Shown here piece by piece: positions 27,554-36,558 of a DNA stretch of 60,948 bases (within the stretch, counting starts at the first letter, position 1; each line of letters opens with the position of its first letter). The notes beneath the pieces were generated by a model. The model searched no databases. It was not told the DNA's origin and saw only the letters and a program-made list of their open reading frames with translations. The position numbers and the translations under genes are program-made. This stretch comes from Alphaproteobacteria bacterium (GTDB lineage: Bacteria > Pseudomonadota > Alphaproteobacteria > Elsterales > Elsteraceae). The stretch covers positions 1 to 60,948 of the forward strand of contig RDXE01000041.1 of NCBI GenBank assembly GCA_004292755.1. Direction: 5' to 3'.

Positions 27554-28777
27554 ATGAAGGGTTGGCTGCTGCGCCTCGCAGTGATCGCCGTCCTGGGAAC
27601 AGGCGGTTGGTATGGCTATGGGTGGTGGCAGGCCAATGGCCATCAGCTCCTGGCACAGATGGGTCTTGCGCAGCCTGCAGCGCCGGCGGCATCCCCAGCT
27701 GCGGGTCGACCGGGTGGTGGCGGTCCGCAGGCTGTCCCCGTTCAGGTGGCCCCGGCCAGCCCTGGCCTCGTGGTGGAGCGGGTGGAGAGTGTTGGCACCG
27801 CCCGTGCCAATGAAAGCATCACCATTGCCCCAAAGAATTCCGGCTTCGTGTCGCGCCTGAATTTCCGCGAGGGCGACGTGGTGCGCACCGGCACCGTGCT
27901 GGTGGAAATGGATGACCGCGAGGTTCAAGCCCAGGTGGAGGCTCTGCGTGCCACCCGTGACAATGCCCGCGTGGCGTTGGAGCGGGCACGGGCGCTTGTG
28001 ATCTCCAACGCCGCCACGCAGGCTCGAGTGGATGAATTGGCGGCGGCCCTCCGCACGGCCGACGGCAACCTGCGTGCGGCTGAGGCGCGGCTGCAGGATT
28101 TGCGCATTTTGGCGCCATTTGCTGGTCAGGTGGGCCTCCGGCGCGTGTCAGTCGGGGCGTTTGTCACACCGGGATCGGCAATCACCACGCTGGATGACCT
28201 GTCGGTGATCAAGCTGGAGTTTTCGGTTCCGGAACTGGCGCTCAGTCGCCTGCGCGCGGGGCTGCAGGTGACAGCAACGGCCGACAGTCTGCCAGGGGAA
28301 ACCTTTTCCGGGGTGATTACAGCCGTCGATAGCCGGGTAGACCCGGTGACCCGCGCCATCACCGTGCGGGCAGAGTTGCCAAACCCGACCGGCTTGCTGC
28401 GCCCCGGCGTGTTCATGCTGGCGGAGTTGGAGATTGACCGGCGTGAGTCCGCCCTCTTGATCCCAGAAGAAGCGCTCGTGCCGCAGGCCGACCGCCAATT
28501 CGTCTATGTGGTGGAGGAGGGGCGGGCGCGCCTGATCGAGATCCGCATCGGTCAACGTCTGGTCGGCAAGGTGGAAGTGGTGTCTGGCCTGAGTGCGGGC
28601 CAGCAAATTGTCGTCGCCGGTGTGCAGCGCCTGCGCAACGGCGTGCCGGTTCGCGTGCTGCCCCCGCCTGGGCAGGGTGGTGGTGGGCCTGGGGGGCCGG
28701 GTGGCCAGCGCCAGGGCGGCGCACCGGCTGCTGGCACACCGCAAGGCATTGGGGCGGGTGCGCGCCCTGCGGGCTAG
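27554..28777 (+). CDS. RND efflux periplasmic adaptor (membrane fusion protein)
   Basis: A 407-residue adaptor. An N-terminal membrane anchor (LLRLAVIAVLGTGGWYGYGWW) is followed by a Pro/Ala/Gly linker and the lipoyl/barrel-sandwich halves (SGFVSRLNFREGDVVRTGTVLVEMDDREVQAQV and ILAPFAGQVGLRRVSVGAFV). A helical hairpin and beta-barrel (about 200-290) and a membrane-proximal domain follow. The C-terminus is Gly/Gln/Pro-rich and probably disordered. It links the inner-membrane RND pump at 28899 to an outer-membrane channel that is not in this window. ATG 27554 is preferred to 27545 because AAGGA lies eight bases before it. Confidence 0.92.
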   Translation: MKGWLLRLAVIAVLGTGGWYGYGWWQANGHQLLAQMGLAQPAAPAASPAAGRPGGGGPQAVPVQVAPASPGLVVERVESVGTARANESITIAPKNSGFVSRLNFREGDVVRTGTVLVEMDDREVQAQVEALRATRDNARVALERARALVISNAATQARVDELAAALRTADGNLRAAEARLQDLRILAPFAGQVGLRRVSVGAFVTPGSAITTLDDLSVIKLEFSVPELALSRLRAGLQVTATADSLPGETFSGVITAVDSRVDPVTRAITVRAELPNPTGLLRPGVFMLAELEIDRRESALLIPEEALVPQADRQFVYVVEEGRARLIEIRIGQRLVGKVEVVSGLSAGQQIVVAGVQRLRNGVPVRVLPPPGQGGGGPGGPGGQRQGGAPAAGTPQGIGAGARPAG

Positions 28778-28898
28778 CCCGCCGTGCCGACGAAACCAAG
28801 TGGGTCCCCGCGTCTGGCTTTCGCTGGCCGCAGGGATCGCGTAGAACACGTGTCAGTCTAAAGTTGCTCTGATCAGCAGCCAACTGGGGGATAGCATC

Positions 28899-31800
28899 AT
28901 GGTGTTATCGGACACCTCGATCAAGCGGCCGGTCTTCGCCTGCGTGATCAGTTTGATCCTGCTGATCTTTGGGCTGTTCGCCTTTTTGAAGTTACCGGTG
29001 CGAGAGTATCCGGCGATTGACCCGCCGATTGTCTCCATCACCACGATCTATCGCGGCGCCTCCGCGCAGATTATCGAAAGCCGGATCACCCAGGTGCTGG
29101 AGCAAGCCGTCGCGGGGATTGAGGGCATCAAGACCATCACCTCCACCAGCCGTGATGAAAGCTCGCGCATTTCGATTGAATTCTATCTGACGCGCAATGT
29201 TGAAGGTGCAACCAACGACGTACGCGACAAGGTATTTTCAGTCCTTGCGCGTTTGCCGACTGACATCACTCAACCCGTCATTCAAAAGGTTGACGGTGAT
29301 GCACAGCCAATCCTGTGGCTGACCCTGACCGGCGAGCGTAACACAAGCCTTCAATTGTCAGACTTCGCGTCTCGATTCCTGGTTGATCGCTTGTCCACCG
29401 TCAATGGTGTTGCCTCGATCCGCATTGGCGGTGAACGGCGCTATGCCATGCGCATCTGGCTGGACCGGCGTGCGATGGCGGCGCGCGGTGTGACTGTGCG
29501 CGATGTGGAAACCGCACTGCGCCGTCAGAATGTCGAGTTGCCTGCCGGGCGTGTGGAAAGCTCAGCGCGGGAGTTCACTGTCCGGGCGGAGTCTGGTCTG
29601 CGCACGGCCGAGCAGTTTCGCCGGATTGTTGTTGGCCGCAGCCTGACGGCGGCACAAGCGGCTGGCACGCAAGTGCCCTCAAGCGCAGGCAGTGGTCTGA
29701 CCACTGCCACCAATCCGCAGCCCTACCTTGTGCGCTTGGGTGATGTGGCCCAGGTGGAGATCGGACCGCAGGACGAGCGCGGCGAGTTCCGTGCCAATGG
29801 CGTGCCGTCCATCGGTCTATCGGTGATCAAACAGTCCACTGCGAACACCATCGAAGTTGCTGATGGTATCCGCGCGGAAGTTGCCGCGATCAATCAAACC
29901 CTGCCAGAGGGGATGGCAATCGGCGTCAATTTCGACCAGTCGCAGTTCATCCGGGCATCCTTGTATGAGGTCTATCATGCCCTGATTGTCGCTGTGGTGC
30001 TGGTGGTGCTGGTTATCTACCTGTTCCTGCGCAGCTTCCGCGCAACAATCATCCCTGTGGTCGCGATCCCGGTGTCGATGATTGCTGCGTTTATGGTACT
30101 GGCAGCATTTGACTTCTCGATCAATACGCTCACCCTGCTGGCGTTTGTGCTGGCAATTGGCCTAGTCGTCGATGATGCGATTGTGGTGTTGGAGAACATC
30201 CACCGCCGCATTGAAGAGGGTGAACCCCCGCTGCTGGCAGCGGTGCGCGGATCACAGCAGATTGGATTTGCTGTCCTGGCGACAACCTTGGTGCTGATCG
30301 CGGTGTTTGTGCCGATCTCTCTGCAATCGGGCACGATTGGGCGGCTGTTCTCCGAGTTCGGGATTTCAGTCGCGGCCGCTGTTGCGTTTTCTGGCCTTGT
30401 CGCGTTGTCGCTCACGCCGATGATGTGCTCCAAACTGCTGCGCCCACACACCTCGGAAGGCATTGTCTACAAGATCACGGAGCCTGTGTTCGTTGGCATG
30501 AACAAAGCCTATGCCTGGACGCTGCGTGGTGCACTTCGGGCCCCGTGGCTGATCGTGTTGCTGATGGTTGGCCTGATCGCGTCGTGCGGCTGGTTGTTCA
30601 CCCAGCTGCGCCAGGAACTGGCACCGCTGGAGGATCAGGGCAGCTTCACAATCATCGTGACGGCACCGGAGGGGGCATCGGTCGACGTGACCCGCCGCTA
30701 TGTCACCCAGATCGAAAGCGAGATGATGCGTTTGGTCGAAGCTGGCGAGGCGGAGCGCGTGCTGTCCACCGTCGCGGTTGGCTTTGGGGTGCCGGGTGCC
30801 GCCAACAGTGGTCGCGTGATCGTGCGTCTGGTGCCCTGGGCCGAACGCCAGCGCACCCAGCAGGAAATCGTGCGCTCCATCCTGCCGCGCCTCTCTCAGT
30901 ATCCCGGTGTTCGGGCGATCATCACCCAGCCACCGCCGCTCGGGCAGCGCGGCGCGCGCACGCCGGTGCAGGTGGTGCTGGGCGGCTCCACCTATGACGA
31001 GTTGGCAGAATGGCGTGACATCGTGGTGCCAAAGCTGCGGGAGAATCCGCGCCTGATCAACGTCGTCGCGACCTATGACGAGACCAAGCCGCAGCTTCGG
31101 GTGGAGGTGATGCGCGAGCGCGCGTCCGACCTGGGGGTTCAGATCGATGACATCGGTCGCACGCTGGAAGTGATGTTTGGTGCCCGGGCGGTGACCACCA
31201 TCAAAGAACGCGGCGAGGAATACGATGTCATGTTGCAAGCGCGGGCAGGCGATCGTGCGACGCCGTCTGACTTGACCAACGTGTTCGTGAGTTCCTCCAC
31301 CGGCCAGCTGATCCCGTTGTCCAATCTGGTAACAGTGAGCGATCTGGCGGGTGCTGCTGAGTTGACCCGCGTGGATCGCCTGCGGGCGATCACTCTGCAG
31401 GCCGGCTTGGATACCGGTTACTCCCTGGGCGAGGCGCTCACCTTCATCGAACGGACGATCCGGGCTGAACTGCCCGCCACGGCGCGCATCAGCTATCAGG
31501 GTGAGAGTCGGGAGTTCAAGGAAAGCTCCTCCGCCTTGTGGATGACCTTCGCGCTGGCGATTGTCATCGTGTTCCTGGTGCTGGCGGCGCAGTTCGAAAG
31601 CTGGACCCACCCTGCCATCGTGATGCTGACCGTGCCATTGGCCGTTGCCGGGGCACTTGGATGCCTGTATTTCCTGGACCTATCGCTGAACGTCTACAGC
31701 CAGATCGGGATGGTGATGTTGGTGGGTCTTGTGGCGAAGAACGCGATCCTGATCGTCGAATTCGCCAACCAGCTTCGCGATGAGGGCAAGGAGATGGTGG

Positions 31801-32108
31801 CTGCCATTGTCGAAGCATCGACAGCCCGCTTTCGGCCCATTCTGATGACCTCGATTGCGACGGTGGCTGGTGCCGTGCCGCTGGCGATGGCAACTGGCGC
31901 TGGGGCTGAGGCGCGGAGTGCAATCGGCTGGGTGGTGGTGGGCGGGGTGTCCTTCGCCACGGTCCTCACCCTCTTTATCGTGCCGGTGTTCTATCGCTGG
32001 CTCGCCATCAACACGAAGCCCGCCAGCTACATCAGCGACCTTGTGCTGCAGATGGAGCGTAAGGCAAAAGCTGGGAAGACACCGTCCCAGCCCCATCCTG
32101 CCGAGTAA
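28899..32108 (+). CDS. RND-family multidrug efflux pump, inner-membrane subunit (HAE1 type)
   Basis: A 1069-residue proton-driven RND transporter, normal family length. It starts with the conserved SDTSIKRPVFA segment, then an N-terminal helix and LPVREYPAIDPPIVS. Two large periplasmic loops and twelve membrane helices follow. The TM4 segment ALVVDDAIVVLENIHR holds the proton-relay aspartates (GLVVDDAI), and the second half has GLVAKNAILIVEFA. It works with the adaptor encoded 121 bp upstream. A GGGG ribosome site is placed near the ATG. Substrate is unknown. Kinase genes on both sides suggest signal-dependent control, which is inference. Confidence 0.96.
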   Translation: MVLSDTSIKRPVFACVISLILLIFGLFAFLKLPVREYPAIDPPIVSITTIYRGASAQIIESRITQVLEQAVAGIEGIKTITSTSRDESSRISIEFYLTRNVEGATNDVRDKVFSVLARLPTDITQPVIQKVDGDAQPILWLTLTGERNTSLQLSDFASRFLVDRLSTVNGVASIRIGGERRYAMRIWLDRRAMAARGVTVRDVETALRRQNVELPAGRVESSAREFTVRAESGLRTAEQFRRIVVGRSLTAAQAAGTQVPSSAGSGLTTATNPQPYLVRLGDVAQVEIGPQDERGEFRANGVPSIGLSVIKQSTANTIEVADGIRAEVAAINQTLPEGMAIGVNFDQSQFIRASLYEVYHALIVAVVLVVLVIYLFLRSFRATIIPVVAIPVSMIAAFMVLAAFDFSINTLTLLAFVLAIGLVVDDAIVVLENIHRRIEEGEPPLLAAVRGSQQIGFAVLATTLVLIAVFVPISLQSGTIGRLFSEFGISVAAAVAFSGLVALSLTPMMCSKLLRPHTSEGIVYKITEPVFVGMNKAYAWTLRGALRAPWLIVLLMVGLIASCGWLFTQLRQELAPLEDQGSFTIIVTAPEGASVDVTRRYVTQIESEMMRLVEAGEAERVLSTVAVGFGVPGAANSGRVIVRLVPWAERQRTQQEIVRSILPRLSQYPGVRAIITQPPPLGQRGARTPVQVVLGGSTYDELAEWRDIVVPKLRENPRLINVVATYDETKPQLRVEVMRERASDLGVQIDDIGRTLEVMFGARAVTTIKERGEEYDVMLQARAGDRATPSDLTNVFVSSSTGQLIPLSNLVTVSDLAGAAELTRVDRLRAITLQAGLDTGYSLGEALTFIERTIRAELPATARISYQGESREFKESSSALWMTFALAIVIVFLVLAAQFESWTHPAIVMLTVPLAVAGALGCLYFLDLSLNVYSQIGMVMLVGLVAKNAILIVEFANQLRDEGKEMVAAIVEASTARFRPILMTSIATVAGAVPLAMATGAGAEARSAIGWVVVGGVSFATVLTLFIVPVFYRWLAINTKPASYISDLVLQMERKAKAGKTPSQPHPAE

Positions 32109-32111
32109 TCG

Positions 32112-33584
32112 ATGACAGCTAGCATTCTCTCCAGTGGTGCCGAGTTATTGCCGCTGGAGCGTTTGCTGGCGATTACCGACGACTTGGTGGTGGTGGTCGA
32201 CTCAGAGAGTCGCGTCCAGTGGATGAATGAAGCGTTTCGCCAATTGCTGGGGCTGGATTCCAGCACTGCCTCCAGCGTGATGTTGACCAACTTCATCCAT
32301 CCCGACGACAGCTTGCCTGCCTTGGACCGCGCGCGCCGTGCCTTGGCACTGGGCGGGCCCCACGGCTTCGTGCGCCTGACCCCCTACGAGAACCGGTATC
32401 GCGATGCCCAGGGCTCCTGGCGGCGCCTGGAATGGCACACGGTGCGCATTGGTCAGAACCTGTATGGCGTCGCCCGCGATGTGACTGACCGGGCGGATCG
32501 TGAACAGCGGCTGGTCTCTGCCATGAACCTTGCCAAGCTGGCGGATTTCCGCTGGCGCGTCGGGGGGCGAACCGTGCTGTGGACGGACCGGCTGGCCCAG
32601 GTCATGCCGATGGCGGCACCGGGGGAGCGGGTGACCACCCGGGCCCTATTCGCCGCGATGGCACCAGCCTCCCGCGGGGTGGTCTGGCAGGCCGTCAACC
32701 AGTGTCGGCGGCTGCGGGTGAGTGTTGGATCGGAGTTCACGGTCACGCTGCCCGATGGTGACATTCGCACCTATGCCGTGCAGATGAACCGTCAGCGTCG
32801 GGCCATCACCGGTGTGGTGCAGGATGTGACCGAAGGTCACCGAGCCGAAGCGGCGATGCTGGAGGCGATGCACGAGGCCGAACGGGCCAGCGCTGCGAAA
32901 TCCTACTTCCTCGCCATGATGAGTCACGAGCTGCGCACGCCACTGAACGCCATTCTTGGCTTTTCGGAAATCATGCGCGACGCACTGCTGGGCCCCATCC
33001 CGGACCGGTATCGCGACTATGCCCGCGTGGTGCATGAGGCTGGAGCGCATCTGCTGTCGCTGATCAACGACGTGCTGGACATGTCTCGGCTGGAGGCCGG
33101 GCGGTATCCGCTCTCGCCCGAGGCCACCGATGCAGACCGGCTGGTGCGCGATGCTGTGGCGCTGTTGCAGCAGCCTGCCAATGCCGGGGGCTTGTCGTTG
33201 ATCATCCACTCCCCAACCGCAGTGCCGATGGTTGCCGATGGCCGGGCGATCCGTCAGGTGCTGATCAATCTGGTCTCCAATGCGATCAAGTTCACACCTG
33301 CTGGTGGGCAGATCATGATCGCTGTCAGCGCCGATGATCACACGGTCACCTTCGCTGTTGGCGATACCGGTGTCGGAATACCGGCGGACAAGGTTGCGAC
33401 GCTCGGTCGGCCCTTTGTTCAGGTGCACAGCGGGGCCCATATTGCTGGCAAGGGCAGTGGGTTGGGGCTGGCGATCTCGCGGGCGCTGGTGGAGCAGCAT
33501 GGCGGCACGCTGCAGATCGAGAGCACGCTGGGCCATGGGACTGAGGTGACGGTTCGCCTGCCGCGCACTCTAAACAATCCGTAA
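32112..33584 (+). CDS. PAS-domain sensor histidine kinase
   Basis: A 490-residue cytoplasmic kinase with no membrane helices. Two PAS regions (about 12-125 and 140-240) precede HisKA with His272 in MMSHELRTPLNAILGFSEIM, then HATPase (INLVSNAIKFTPAG; DTGVGIP; GSGLGLAISRALVEQHGG). Its ATG follows the RND pump stop by three bases, so it is co-transcribed with the pump. No response regulator gene is in the vicinity, so the partner must be encoded elsewhere. Linking a soluble kinase to an efflux operon is less common than a membrane kinase. Confidence 0.92.
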   Translation: MTASILSSGAELLPLERLLAITDDLVVVVDSESRVQWMNEAFRQLLGLDSSTASSVMLTNFIHPDDSLPALDRARRALALGGPHGFVRLTPYENRYRDAQGSWRRLEWHTVRIGQNLYGVARDVTDRADREQRLVSAMNLAKLADFRWRVGGRTVLWTDRLAQVMPMAAPGERVTTRALFAAMAPASRGVVWQAVNQCRRLRVSVGSEFTVTLPDGDIRTYAVQMNRQRRAITGVVQDVTEGHRAEAAMLEAMHEAERASAAKSYFLAMMSHELRTPLNAILGFSEIMRDALLGPIPDRYRDYARVVHEAGAHLLSLINDVLDMSRLEAGRYPLSPEATDADRLVRDAVALLQQPANAGGLSLIIHSPTAVPMVADGRAIRQVLINLVSNAIKFTPAGGQIMIAVSADDHTVTFAVGDTGVGIPADKVATLGRPFVQVHSGAHIAGKGSGLGLAISRALVEQHGGTLQIESTLGHGTEVTVRLPRTLNNP

Positions 33585-33620
33585 CCTGCCAAGACAGGTT
33601 CTGACCGCTAGCGTTTCGTT

Positions 33621-34397
33621 ATGCGCGGGGGATCCTCACGTTGGGCAGGGTGGATCACGGGGGCTTTGGCCGCCGTGACGCTGGTCGTGCTGGCATCGCC
33701 TGCGGCGGCGGCGTGCCGCGTGCCTGCCACCTTGATGGGCTTCAGCGCGGGCTTGCCAATGATGGCGACGGCTCTGCATCTGAACCGTCCGGTGACGATT
33801 GTGGCGCTCGGCTCCTCCTCCACCTACGGCACTGGGGCCTCCACACCTGAGCGAACCTATCCGGCCCAGTTGCAGGCGGCGCTGTCCCAAGGCCTGCCCG
33901 GTCGGGCTGTTGCAGTGATCAATCGTGGGGTCAATGGCGACACTGCAACCATGATGCTGGAGCGTCTGCAGCAGGATGTGGTGGCTGAACAGCCAACCCT
34001 GGTGATCTGGCAGACCGGCACCAACGATGTCCTGCGCGGTGTGCCATTGGCCGAGTTTCTACTCACCGTCCGCGCTGGCCTTGCCCGGCTGCGCGCCGCT
34101 GGGGCTGATGTTGTGTTGATGGAAACCCAGTGGCTGCCAACCCACGAGGGCGACCCGACACTCGCCGCCTATATCGATGGCTTGCGGACACTGGCGCGCG
34201 AGACCGGAACACCCCTGTTCCGCCGTCATGCCCTGATGACCCATTTAATCGAGGACCAGCGGGTCCCGGCCGAGCGTCTGATTGGCGAGGACAAGCTGCA
34301 TATGCGCGACGAAGCCTACGCCTGCACTGCCGCGGTGCTGGCTGACCGGATTCTCGCCACTCTCCCCCAAGCCGCCCAGCGCACGGCTGCACGCTAG
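33621..34397 (+). CDS. SGNH/GDSL-like hydrolase, exported
   Basis: A 258-residue protein with a signal peptide (GALAAVTLVVLASPAAAA). SGNH blocks are visible: block I GSSSTYG (64-70, with Ser66 in the nucleophile position and Ser in place of the Asp of GDS), block II Gly103 in RGVNGDT, block III GTND with Asn135, and block V DKLHM with Asp and His. These enzymes hydrolyse esters of lipids, sugars or acyl groups in the envelope; the substrate is not clear. It follows the PAS kinase gene by 36 bp and may share its transcript. Confidence 0.82.
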   Translation: MRGGSSRWAGWITGALAAVTLVVLASPAAAACRVPATLMGFSAGLPMMATALHLNRPVTIVALGSSSTYGTGASTPERTYPAQLQAALSQGLPGRAVAVINRGVNGDTATMMLERLQQDVVAEQPTLVIWQTGTNDVLRGVPLAEFLLTVRAGLARLRAAGADVVLMETQWLPTHEGDPTLAAYIDGLRTLARETGTPLFRRHALMTHLIEDQRVPAERLIGEDKLHMRDEAYACTAAVLADRILATLPQAAQRTAAR

Positions 34398-34440
34398 CAG
34401 TTGTTTTGGGCGCTGAGGGACATCCACGCCAAACCTGCCG

Positions 34441-34455
34441 TATAGTCCTTGCATG
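34441..34455 (+). promoter_or_regulatory. -10-like TATAGT six bases before the MacA start (possible leaderless start)
   Basis: TATAGT at 34441-34446 is followed by six bases and ATG 34453, with no Shine-Dalgarno. The layout repeats that at 1942-1957. Confidence 0.4.
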
Positions 34456-35790
34456 ATCGGGAAAGCCAAATCGCTGGTGGCGGCAACGCTCGCCCTGATG
34501 GTCACGGGGACTGTGGCGGCTTGGGCCCTGTGGCCTGTCGCAGGCGAGGAGGATAGCCGCTATCGCACCGCCGTGGTGGATCGCGGGCGGCTGACCCAGA
34601 TGGTCACAGCGTCTGGCACTGTGGCTGCGGAAGCATTGGTGCAGGTCGGTTCCTCCATCTCCGGCCGGATCATCGCGATTGCCGCGGACTTCAACAGCGA
34701 GGTGCGCGAGGGCCAAGTCATCGCGCGTCTCGACAGCGCGGTCCAAGAGGCCCGCGTGGCGGAGGCGGAGGCTGACCTTGCTGTCGCCCGCGCCGCGGTG
34801 ATCACCGCCGAGGCCCAGGTGATGCGCGCCGCCAGTGATCTGGAAACGCTGCGCGCCTCCTCCGGCGTCAATCGCGCGACATTGGAGCGCGCGCGCGTCA
34901 CGGCCGTTGATCTGGAGCGGGAGTTCAATCGTCGCGAGGAATTGGTGCAGCGAGGGGCAGCAACGACGGCGGACCGGGATCGGGCCCGCGCCCAGCGCGA
35001 CGCCGCCCGCGCCAGTCTGGCAGCCGAGCAAGCGCAGGAGTTGGCCCAGGCAGCCCAAGTTCGCTCGGGCGAGGCGCAGGTTCGCATCATCGAAGGCCAA
35101 CTGCAGAACGCCCGTGCTGTGGTTCAGCAGCGCGACGCTGTCCTGCGGCGTGCGCGCATTGACCTTGACTATACGATCATCCGTGCGCCGGTTGATGGCA
35201 CGGTGATCAGCCGGAACATCGATGTGGGTCAAACAGTGGCGGCCTCGTTGCAGGCCCCGGTGTTGTTCACCATTGCCCGCGACTTGAAGGCGATGCAGGT
35301 GGAAACCGCCGTTGACGAAGCCGATGTCGGTCGTCTGCGATTGGGTCAGCCGGTCACCTTCACGGTCGAGGCGTTTGCTGGGGAGGTGTTCCGCGGTCGT
35401 ATCACGCAGATCCGTAAGGCCCCGACGACGGTGCAAACGGTGGTTACCTACGTGGTCGTCATTGCCTTCGCCAATCCCGAGGGGCGTTTGATTCCAGGCA
35501 TGACAGCCACGGCGCGGGTGGTGATTGCCCAGCGCGAGGATGTGCTGCGGGTGCCAAACGCCGCATTGCGCTTTCGCCCGCCGGATGCTCCCGCCGCACC
35601 ACGCAACACCCGGGTGTTTGTGCTGGACAGCAGTGGCCAGCCGCGCGCCGTGACGATCCGCACCGGGATCACCGATGGCTCTTCCACCGAGGTGTTGGAG
35701 GGCAGCCTTGCGGCCGGGGATCGGGTGATCACGGGGCAGCGGGCGCGCGCTGGGCAGGGTCCACGTGGGCCGATGGGAACCGGGCTGTGA
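34453..35790 (+). CDS. MacA-type periplasmic adaptor
   Basis: A 445-residue membrane-fusion protein. An N-terminal membrane segment (LVAATLALMVTGTVAAWALWP) precedes the lipoyl half (VQVGSSISGRIIAIAADFNSEVREGQVIARLD). A long Ala/Glu/Arg/Gln-rich helical hairpin (about 98-235) is the MacA tube region. The second lipoyl half (YTIIRAPVDGTVISRNIDVGQTV) and beta-barrel/membrane-proximal domains follow. It would connect the ATPase/permease pair downstream to a TolC-like channel, which is not in the window. Its stop overlaps the ATPase GTG, so it is translationally coupled. Confidence 0.9.
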   Translation: MIGKAKSLVAATLALMVTGTVAAWALWPVAGEEDSRYRTAVVDRGRLTQMVTASGTVAAEALVQVGSSISGRIIAIAADFNSEVREGQVIARLDSAVQEARVAEAEADLAVARAAVITAEAQVMRAASDLETLRASSGVNRATLERARVTAVDLEREFNRREELVQRGAATTADRDRARAQRDAARASLAAEQAQELAQAAQVRSGEAQVRIIEGQLQNARAVVQQRDAVLRRARIDLDYTIIRAPVDGTVISRNIDVGQTVAASLQAPVLFTIARDLKAMQVETAVDEADVGRLRLGQPVTFTVEAFAGEVFRGRITQIRKAPTTVQTVVTYVVVIAFANPEGRLIPGMTATARVVIAQREDVLRVPNAALRFRPPDAPAAPRNTRVFVLDSSGQPRAVTIRTGITDGSSTEVLEGSLAAGDRVITGQRARAGQGPRGPMGTGL

Positions 35791-36557
35791 CGGCGCTGGT
35801 CTCGCTCGATCGCGTCGGGCGGGTCTATGGCAGCGGCAGCCAAGCCGTGCGCGCGCTTGATCAGGTGTCCTTCGCCATCGCGCCGGGGGAGATGGTGGCG
35901 ATCATGGGGCCGTCCGGGTGCGGCAAATCCACCTTGATGAATTTGCTCGGCTGCCTGGATCGGCCCAGCAGTGGCACCTATCACCTGGATGGCAGCGATG
36001 TCGCCGGGATGGACGATGACGCGCTGGCAGGCCTGCGCAACCGCACAATTGGCTTTGTTTTCCAAAGCTTCAACCTGTTGGCTCGCACCACGGCGCTGGA
36101 GAACGTGGAACTGCCCTTGCTTTACGCCCGCGTGTCGGCAGCAGAGCGCCGGCGCCGTGCGCTGGATCGCTTGCAGGCCGTGGGTTTGGGGGATCGGGCG
36201 CATCACCTGCCCAATCAGTTGTCTGGCGGCCAGATGCAGCGGGTCGCGATTGCGCGCGCCCTGGTCAACGACCCCCGTCTGATCCTTGCCGACGAGCCAA
36301 CCGGCGCCTTGGACAGCCGCACAGGCGTGGAGATTCTGGCGCTGTTCCAGTCGCTCAATCGGGCGGGCATGACGGTCGTGATGGTGACCCACGATGCCGA
36401 GGTTGCGGCAGCCGCGGCGCGCATCCTGCGCTTTCGCGATGGCCGCTTGGTGGAGGATCGCCCCGTGCCCCAGCCGCGCGATGCCGCAGCCGAATTGCAG
36501 CCCAGCGACCTCACAAACGGGCTGATGGGGCACGCGTCCCCATCGGAGCACGCGTAG
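35787..36557 (+). CDS. MacB-type ABC transporter ATPase
   Basis: A 256-residue ATPase of the LolD/MacB class: Walker A GPSGCGKST, Q-loop FVFQSFNLLARTTALENVELP, signature LSGGQMQR and Walker B LILADEPTGALD, followed by MVTHDAEVA. The C-terminal tail is Ala/Pro-rich. The GTG start overlaps the adaptor stop. It pairs with the FtsX-type permease encoded one base downstream. Together the three genes form a tripartite MacAB-like exporter in which ATPase and permease are separate proteins. Confidence 0.94.
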   Translation: MTALVSLDRVGRVYGSGSQAVRALDQVSFAIAPGEMVAIMGPSGCGKSTLMNLLGCLDRPSSGTYHLDGSDVAGMDDDALAGLRNRTIGFVFQSFNLLARTTALENVELPLLYARVSAAERRRRALDRLQAVGLGDRAHHLPNQLSGGQMQRVAIARALVNDPRLILADEPTGALDSRTGVEILALFQSLNRAGMTVVMVTHDAEVAAAAARILRFRDGRLVEDRPVPQPRDAAAELQPSDLTNGLMGHASPSEHA

Positions 36558-36558
36558 C

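Noticed and set aside
30366-31610. Minus-strand open frame opposite the RND pump
   Set aside because: Antisense shadow within a conserved transporter.
34063-35436. Minus-strand open frame opposite SGNH hydrolase and MacA-type genes
   Set aside because: It spans two unrelated sense genes, so it is a shadow.
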